Shown in pieces: positions 59,181-64,000 of a stretch of 64,000 nucleotides of DNA. The notes under the pieces were generated by a model that was not told where the DNA came from, did not search any database, and worked only from the letters and a program-made list of their open reading frames with translations. Where the stretch lies: assembly GCA_900539465.1 (NCBI GenBank), contig UQCF01000005.1:80044-144043 (forward strand), written 5' to 3'. Every line of letters begins with the position of its first letter. Position 1 is the stretch's first letter. The stretch is from an uncultured Ruminococcus sp. GTDB lineage: Bacteria; Bacillota; Clostridia; Oscillospirales; Acutalibacteraceae. A program made the translations under genes and the position numbers.

Positions 59181-59198
59181 CTAACTAACGTTAGTTAG
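59181..59198. promoter_or_regulatory. TetR operator 1
   Basis: CTAACTAACGTTAGTTAG is a perfect 18-bp palindrome starting two bases downstream of the -10 box and reaching toward the ribosome binding site. Confidence 0.85.
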
Positions 59199-59199
59199 C

Positions 59200-59228
59200 A
59201 TTATAAACTAATACTCATTAGTTGTCAA
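59200..59228 (-). promoter_or_regulatory. Promoter of the TetR operon
   Basis: On the minus strand a perfect TTGACA (59228-59223), a 17-bp spacer and a perfect TATAAT (59205-59200). The spacer is occupied by operator 2. Confidence 0.88.
59206..59223. promoter_or_regulatory. TetR operator 2
   Basis: AACTAAT-ACTC-ATTAGTT is a perfect 7-4-7 dyad that fills the spacer between the -35 and -10 boxes. Half sites share CTAA/TTAG with operator 1. Confidence 0.82.
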
Positions 59229-59305
59229 TGAATATACGTAATTTTCTTGATTATTTTTTATTATTGTGATAAAGTTCATTAAAGTGATTTCGGAGGTGTA
59301 CGGTT

Positions 59306-60526
59306 ATGAAAAATGATGCACTTGATATAATTTCCTGCGCCGTTAAGGCAGCCGATCCATATGATTCGACCCGAAATATATTAAACAGTTTAAAAGACGA
59401 GCTTATGCAGTCTCTTACTGTTTTCAGCATAGGCAAGGCGGCCGTGCCGATGGCTGACGCCGCGCAGAGCGTGTTCGGTGAAAGAATAAAAAACGGACTT
59501 CTTGTGACAAAGTATTCTCATATCGGTTCGTTCTTTTCAAAATATTTTGACATGGTTGAAGCCGCACACCCTATAAGCGACAATAACAGTATTTTTGCGG
59601 CGGAAAAAGCACTTATGATTGCCGAAAATCTCGGTGAGGGCGATGCTTTGCTTGTTTTGCTCTCCGGCGGTGGTAGTGCGCTGTTGGAAAAAAGCGTTGT
59701 TTCTGCCGAAATCCAGCGTGATATAACAAAAAAACTCCTCGCAAGAGGGGCGGAAATAGACGAAATAAATGCGATAAGGCGCAGAATATCTCTTGTAAAG
59801 GGCGGAAAACTTGCAGCTGCGGCATATCCGGCAAAGGTTTACACAGTTGCGCTTTCGGATGTTTTGAGTAACGATAAAAGCGTGATAGCCTCGGGCATCA
59901 CAGTTAAAGAATCGCTCCCAAAGGACGAATTTTTGAAAATCGCAAATAAATATTTGCCCGAGTATATCGAAATTTTTAAAACAACTGTTTCGGATGAAGA
60001 GATAAAAATAAACGACGGCGGATATTTCTTTGCCGGCGATATAAATTCTCTTTGCTCCGCGGCAGAAAAAAGAGCCAAGGAGCTTGGCTACAATGTTGCC
60101 GATTCTTTCAGGGCGCTTACGGGCGAGGCGAGCGATAACGCGGCTCGGCTCATAGCAAAGGCACTTAAACAAAGCGGCAAAAACGCCTATGTCTACGGCG
60201 GTGAAACAACCGTTACATTAAAGGGCGGCGGACTCGGCGGCAGAAATCAGGAGATGGCACTCAGAGCCGCAATAGAGCTTAAAGGCAAAGATAATATTGT
60301 GTTCGCTTCTGTCGGCTCCGACGGTACGGACGGTCCCACCGATGCGGCAGGCGGCATAGCCGACGGCGATACATACCGCAAAATGAAAGAAAAGGGGATA
60401 GACCCCGAAGCGGAGCTTAAAAATAACAATTCATACTACGCACTCGGCGCGGCAGATGCGCTTATAGTAACTGGCCCCACAGGTACAAATGTCAATGATT
60501 TGACACTGATATTGACGGATAATTAA
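59306..60526 (+). CDS. Glycerate 2-kinase (DUF4147/MOFRL family)
   Basis: This 406-residue protein matches type-2 glycerate kinases (TtuD/GckA): an N-terminal DUF4147 domain with VFSIGKAAVPMADAA, LLSGGGSALLE and SLVKGGKLAAAAYPA, and a C-terminal MOFRL domain with YGGETTVTLKGGGLGGRNQEMAL and SVGSDGTDGPTDAAGG, each cut here to recognisable cores. It phosphorylates glycerate to 2-phosphoglycerate, feeding glycolysis. CGGAGG precedes ATG 59306. It is transcribed away from the TetR operon and ends at a clear terminator. A role in glycerate or hydroxypyruvate use is inferred. Confidence 0.92.
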   Translation: MKNDALDIISCAVKAADPYDSTRNILNSLKDELMQSLTVFSIGKAAVPMADAAQSVFGERIKNGLLVTKYSHIGSFFSKYFDMVEAAHPISDNNSIFAAEKALMIAENLGEGDALLVLLSGGGSALLEKSVVSAEIQRDITKKLLARGAEIDEINAIRRRISLVKGGKLAAAAYPAKVYTVALSDVLSNDKSVIASGITVKESLPKDEFLKIANKYLPEYIEIFKTTVSDEEIKINDGGYFFAGDINSLCSAAEKRAKELGYNVADSFRALTGEASDNAARLIAKALKQSGKNAYVYGGETTVTLKGGGLGGRNQEMALRAAIELKGKDNIVFASVGSDGTDGPTDAAGGIADGDTYRKMKEKGIDPEAELKNNNSYYALGAADALIVTGPTGTNVNDLTLILTDN

Positions 60527-60532
60527 ATCGGT

Positions 60533-60564
60533 ATACTGCTCTTTTTCGGAGCAGTATTTTTTTA
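60533..60564 (+). terminator. Terminator after glycerate kinase
   Basis: ATACTGCTC (60533-60541) pairs perfectly with GAGCAGTAT (60549-60557), followed by seven T. Confidence 0.9.
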
Positions 60565-60571
60565 TTTCTAC

Positions 60572-60600
60572 TTGCAATATTGTGCGAAACGTATTATAAT
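60572..60600 (+). promoter_or_regulatory. Promoter of the second TetR gene
   Basis: TTGCAA (60572-60577), a 17-bp spacer and a perfect TATAAT (60595-60600). It excludes any start codon before about 60607, including the in-frame TTG at 60580. Confidence 0.75.
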
Positions 60601-60639
60601 TGGCTCATAAACCAATCACTTGTGAAAGGAAGATTAAAA

Positions 60640-61338
60640 ATAGCAAGGCGATATGACAAAGAAGAATCAAAAAGACGCATACTTTCAGCGTGCGTCAAAC
60701 TATTTATAGAGAGGGGATACTGCGGCACAACACTTTCCGAAATTTTAAAAGAGGCAGATGTGACATCAAGCACGTTTCAAAACATATTTCACACAAAAGA
60801 CGGTGTGCTTTTGGAGCTTGCCGAGTTTATGTTCGGCAACCAGTTTGAAGCGGCAAGAGCTTTGACCGGCAGCAATATACCGCCCATATACATATATGCG
60901 GCAGAAACGGCAATACAAATGACAATAGCCGAGCTTAACGAGAATTTACGCGAGATTTATTTGGAGGCATACACTCAGCCCGAAATAGCGGAGTATATAC
61001 ACCAGCAGACCTCAAGCGAGCTTTATAAAATCTTTTCATCTTATTTGCCGAATTATTCGGAGAGCGATTTTTATGAGCTTGAAATAGGCTCCGCCGGCAT
61101 TATGCGCGGATATATGGCGCGTCCGTGCGACAAGTATTTCACACTTGAAAAAAAGCTTGAGCGCTTTCTTCGCATGAGCCTCTGCGCATATTCGGTTCCG
61201 GTTGAAGAACAAGATGCTGTGCTTGAATATATTATGAAAACGGATATCCGCAAAACCGCAAATTATATTATGCAGAAGCTTTTTATGGCTCTCGCGATGA
61301 AGTTTGAGTTCACTTTGACAGAAGAAGTGAAAGATTAA
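60640..61338 (+). CDS. TetR/AcrR-family regulator; probable ATA start
   Basis: This 232-residue protein begins as TetR proteins do: ARRYDKEESKRRILSACVKLF (cut to RRYDKEESKRRIL), with the helix-turn-helix around TLSEILKEADVTSSTFQNIF and a helical C-terminal ligand domain. The first codon is the puzzle. No ATG occurs near; GTG 60622 has no ribosome binding site in front. AAAGGAAG (60625-60632) stands seven bases before ATA 60640, exactly where MARRYDKE would begin. Starting there keeps normal length. No target gene is adjacent, so it may control a distant locus or itself. Confidence 0.82.
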   Translation: MARRYDKEESKRRILSACVKLFIERGYCGTTLSEILKEADVTSSTFQNIFHTKDGVLLELAEFMFGNQFEAARALTGSNIPPIYIYAAETAIQMTIAELNENLREIYLEAYTQPEIAEYIHQQTSSELYKIFSSYLPNYSESDFYELEIGSAGIMRGYMARPCDKYFTLEKKLERFLRMSLCAYSVPVEEQDAVLEYIMKTDIRKTANYIMQKLFMALAMKFEFTLTEEVKD

Positions 61339-61340
61339 AT

Positions 61341-61641
61341 TTGCGGCGGCACACGGGCGCCCGTTCAGGGGAGCGGCTGATGAGGTGAAGTCTCACGGTT
61401 TGATATTGCTGACGGCGGTACACAGGCGCCCCTGTAGGGGAGCTGGCACGGCGAAGCCGTGACTGAGGGGTTACACATAAAACTTGCAAAAATTAATCCT
61501 CCCTTAAAGTGGAGGCAATGCTCGGCTAATCGGCTTCTCCTCGAGGAGAAGCTGTCACGGAGTGACTGATGAGGTGAAGTCTCACGGTTTGATGTCATTC
61601 CCGGCGAGGCACTGCGTAGGGCGGCATGCTCTCATGCCGCC
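61341..61641. repeat. Block of palindromic intergenic repeats
   Basis: No gene. A 28-base direct repeat occurs at 61377-61404 and 61566-61593. Several perfect dyads lie between and after: CACGGC/GCCGTG (61447-61461), a 20-bp palindrome with CTCGAG in its centre (61533-61552), GTCAC/GTGAC (about 61554-61565), and GGCGGCATG/CATGCCGCC (61620-61641). The wording AGGGGAGCTG..CACGG..GTGACTGAGGGG is typical of REP-like elements scattered through Ruminococcaceae genomes (recollection). 61642-61762 holds the ribosome binding site of the next gene and nothing else I can name. Confidence 0.8.
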
Positions 61642-61762
61642 GATTATTCAAAGTTTTCATCTCGGTAAAAAATAACCCCTTCGTCTCAGGCAAAAACACC
61701 GACTTATGTATCCAAAGCGGAAGCTTTTAAAATATTACCCCCAAATACAAAGGAGGAAAATC

Positions 61763-64000
61763 ATGAAAAAGCGAATTTTAAGTATCATTTTAACAATGTG
61801 TCTGCTTATGTGCATTGCGCCCATAAGCGTCTCTGCGGCAGAGGACACGTACAAACAGGGCGATATTATAACCTTCGGCTCATATCCGCAGTCCGCGGTT
61901 AAGGACCGCTATGTGATCGCGGCACTTGATGGCATGTTGACCGACGATATTTGGGTGTCATACGGTTATTATATCGGCATGGGTATTGAATATGACGGCA
62001 GAATGGTATCGTCCGATTATATGAAATATGCCGACCTTGAGCTGAACGGCGAAAAATACCGCGCGGTCAGATTTTCACAGTATCGTCCGAGAAAGACGAG
62101 CAGTACTTCATCTGAAACAAATTCAACGCAGGATGATAACGGCTACTATTTAAACACCACATACTTCTTTAAATATGAGCCGCTGACCTGGAAGGTTCTT
62201 GACCCCGAAGAGGGCTTTGTAATAGCCGAGAAATCTATTGACTCACAGGCTTATGAGAACTTTTCTTATCTTGTTGCCACTCAAGAGGGTGACAGGGTTT
62301 ATAATAGCTTAGACTGCAAAAACCTTGCCAACAACTGGGCAACCTGTTCTATAAGAGAGTGGCTTAATAAAGATTTTTACAACACCGCTTTCACTGCGGA
62401 GGAGAAGGCTCGGATAGGTAAAACTTATCTTGATAACAACAATCCTTTCCAGCAATCGCTTGACGGAGCAGGCACCTTTGATAAAATTTTTCTTATTTCT
62501 TATTATGATGCGATAAACAAAAACTACGGCTTTGATCCGGATAGTGACCTCAGCGATATAGAAAGAGTCAAAGAGACTACGGATTATGCAAAGTGCCAAG
62601 GTGCAGATCTTACGTATACAGGCACTAACCGTTCGTATTGGTGGCTGCGTACACCGGGGCTTTACGGTGCAAAAAACTTCGCTACATCTCCTAACGGCCG
62701 GATTTCTTCCACTAACAGCGGCACATACGATGTCAACTTTACCGATATGGGCGTTGTTCCCGCATTCAAATTTAATCCCAAAACGCCGGCTCTTGCCAAA
62801 AACAGCAAAATCGAGTTCGGCTCATATCCGCAGTCCGAGGTTACGGACGCCGACGAAATTGCAAAGCTTGAGACTGCTTCGGAGTCTTATCTTTGGGTTT
62901 CCTATAAATATTACAGCGGAACGGGCGACAGCACGGACGGCGAAATGGAGCCGGGCGATTTCATGCTGTATAAGGATTTCTACAGTGACGGCGAAATGTT
63001 CCGTGCGGTTACATTTTCGGATTGGCGACCGACCACCGGCGGCGGATTAAAAGAAAAGCTACATTCTTTTCAGGATGAGAACGGCTATTACCCGAACAAA
63101 GTATATTATTTTAAATACGATCCGCTGACCTGGCGCGTGCTTGACCCCGATGAGGGCTATGTGATGTGCGAAAACGCAATTGATTCACAGGCATATCAGA
63201 ATTACGTTATTAAAAAAGACGGCAGTCTTTATAACAGCAAGGACTGCACAAATTATGTCTCGGATTGGGAAACCTGCACACTGAGGCAGTGGCTTAACAA
63301 GACATTTTATAACACGGCATTCTCCCGTGAAGAGAAGATGCTGATAGGCACAACATACCTTGAAAATAACAGTACCGACGGCACTTGGCTCAGCACCGAT
63401 ACAGCCGATAAAATATTTGTTCTTTCTTATAATGACGTGGTGAACAGCGCATACGGCTTTGATTCTTCAAACGAAGCATTTGATGAGGCAAGGAAGATAA
63501 AGGGCACAGCTTATTCAAATTCTCAGGGCTTGTATTGTGATAATGACGGAATTGCTTATTGGTGGCTTCGTTCGCCGGGTGACTCCGAGAGGGTTGACCT
63601 TGTCAGCTACTACGGTTGGGTGAGCCCTGGCGCCGGTGTTTACGGCACGGGAATGGGCGTTGTTCCTGCTTTCAAATTCAATCCGAAGGCTGTTGATATT
63701 CAGCTGAACTTTGACCTTGACGGCGGCGAGTGGGCAGAGGGCTATACCGCACCGACAAGCTATAAGTCAGATGCAAGCGTAATGCTCCCGACAGCGTCCG
63801 ACCTTTCAAAACAGGGCTATACCTTTGGCGGATGGGAGCAGACATCGTTAACAAGCAAAACCGCTTCTTATAAAGCAAAGTGGAGTGTAAACAAATATAC
63901 AATTACATTCGATTCAAACGGCGGCACCGCTGTTGATTCGATAGTCGCAGACTACGGCACGGCAATAACCGCACCGTCAGACCCGACAAGAACGGGCTAC
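61763..64000 (+). CDS. Large secreted DUF6273/InlB-repeat surface protein, 3' end outside window
   Basis: The frame is open from ATG 61763 to the last base, 746 codons, with AGGAGG upstream. A signal peptide (residues 1-26, ending SVSAAE) is followed by two tandem DUF6273 units of about 310 residues, each starting FGSYPQS and containing PLTWKVLDP or PLTWRVLDP, REWLNKDFYNTAF or RQWLNKTFYNTAF, a YWWLR(T/S)PG motif and GVVPAFKFNPK. After residue 640 come Listeria-Bacteroides (InlB B-type) repeats: LNFDLDGGEW...GYTFGGWE and ITFDSNGGTAV...PTRTGY. Such proteins are cell-surface adhesins or display proteins; DUF6273 itself has unknown function and a lectin- or sulfatase-modifying-like fold is often suspected. 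A wall anchor may lie beyond the window. Confidence 0.9.
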   Translation, partial: MKKRILSIILTMCLLMCIAPISVSAAEDTYKQGDIITFGSYPQSAVKDRYVIAALDGMLTDDIWVSYGYYIGMGIEYDGRMVSSDYMKYADLELNGEKYRAVRFSQYRPRKTSSTSSETNSTQDDNGYYLNTTYFFKYEPLTWKVLDPEEGFVIAEKSIDSQAYENFSYLVATQEGDRVYNSLDCKNLANNWATCSIREWLNKDFYNTAFTAEEKARIGKTYLDNNNPFQQSLDGAGTFDKIFLISYYDAINKNYGFDPDSDLSDIERVKETTDYAKCQGADLTYTGTNRSYWWLRTPGLYGAKNFATSPNGRISSTNSGTYDVNFTDMGVVPAFKFNPKTPALAKNSKIEFGSYPQSEVTDADEIAKLETASESYLWVSYKYYSGTGDSTDGEMEPGDFMLYKDFYSDGEMFRAVTFSDWRPTTGGGLKEKLHSFQDENGYYPNKVYYFKYDPLTWRVLDPDEGYVMCENAIDSQAYQNYVIKKDGSLYNSKDCTNYVSDWETCTLRQWLNKTFYNTAFSREEKMLIGTTYLENNSTDGTWLSTDTADKIFVLSYNDVVNSAYGFDSSNEAFDEARKIKGTAYSNSQGLYCDNDGIAYWWLRSPGDSERVDLVSYYGWVSPGAGVYGTGMGVVPAFKFNPKAVDIQLNFDLDGGEWAEGYTAPTSYKSDASVMLPTASDLSKQGYTFGGWEQTSLTSKTASYKAKWSVNKYTITFDSNGGTAVDSIVADYGTAITAPSDPTRTGY

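Noticed and set aside
60580..60640. Start of the second TetR gene at TTG 60580
   Set aside because: That codon lies inside the spacer of the promoter, so it would not be in the mRNA.
61365..61598. Minus-strand open frame of 77 codons across the repeat block
   Set aside because: It is a translation of the palindromic repeats (the same peptide words occur twice), has no ribosome binding site and no protein-like composition.
1..64000. tRNA, rRNA, CRISPR array or prophage
   Set aside because: Nothing resembling tRNA arms with CCA context, rRNA, regularly spaced short repeats or phage structural genes was seen by eye; small RNAs could be missed without a covariance search.

Overview
The window reads as one 64 kb piece of a Firmicutes chromosome, most likely a gut-type Clostridia related to Ruminococcaceae/Oscillospiraceae. 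Supporting signs are strong AGGAGG ribosome binding sites with frequent GTG and TTG starts, a Bacillus-type LexA box at recA, a BofA/DUF2508 pair, RqcH, TrmK, secreted proteases ending in dockerin-like repeats, DUF6273 and Big2-type surface proteins, and clostridial palindromic intergenic repeats. There are no rRNA or tRNA genes, no CRISPR array, no phage genes and no transposase. Genus-level placement is inference.

Layout. 1-1395: end of a polysaccharide deacetylase and a small lipoprotein. 1693-4270 (minus): membrane-anchored metallophosphoesterase, CDP-glycerol glycerophosphotransferase, ribosomal protein L28. 4465-11750 (plus): recA-recX-rimO-pgsA-(DUF5696-like)-pyk, apparently one operon starting at a LexA-controlled promoter. 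11932-16780: secreted PHP protein and a very large two-protease protein with a dockerin. 16831-18773 (minus): DUF554 protein and HI0933-type flavoprotein. 18886-24705 (plus): DUF2508, BofA, then thyA-folA-fucosidase-M6 protease. 24769-29801 (minus): glycosyltransferase, metF, stand-alone MetH activation protein, metH. 29965-31530: amidohydrolase.

31570-36164 is the most disturbed part. A perfect 208-bp direct repeat flanks about 3.3 kb of visibly AT-richer DNA with two unrecognised secreted/membrane genes. The right copy is the 3' end of an intact Big2-domain gene; the left copy is an orphan fragment of it. 36294-36989 is a LytTR regulator with a degenerate receiver and no usual start codon.

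37266-45154 is the most interesting part: a seven-gene operon with a response regulator and sensor kinase, an adenylating (DltA-like) ligase, a carrier protein, a fold-III PLP decarboxylase, an MBOAT acyltransferase and a DltD/AlgX-like SGNH protein. It has the logic of teichoic-acid D-alanylation with an added decarboxylase, and may put a decarboxylated or unusual amino acid on an envelope polymer.

45206-64000: azlCD (minus); GH27 alpha-galactosidase and a small zinc-finger protein (plus); ileS-DUF1858-trmK-nif3-rqcH (minus); GT2 plus pyruvyl transferase (plus); a TetR-isoprenylcysteine-methyltransferase-like-membrane-flavodoxin operon (minus) with two TetR operators nested in its promoter; glycerate kinase; a second TetR regulator that seems to start at ATA; a block of palindromic repeats; and the first 746 codons of a DUF6273/InlB-repeat surface protein that runs off the end.
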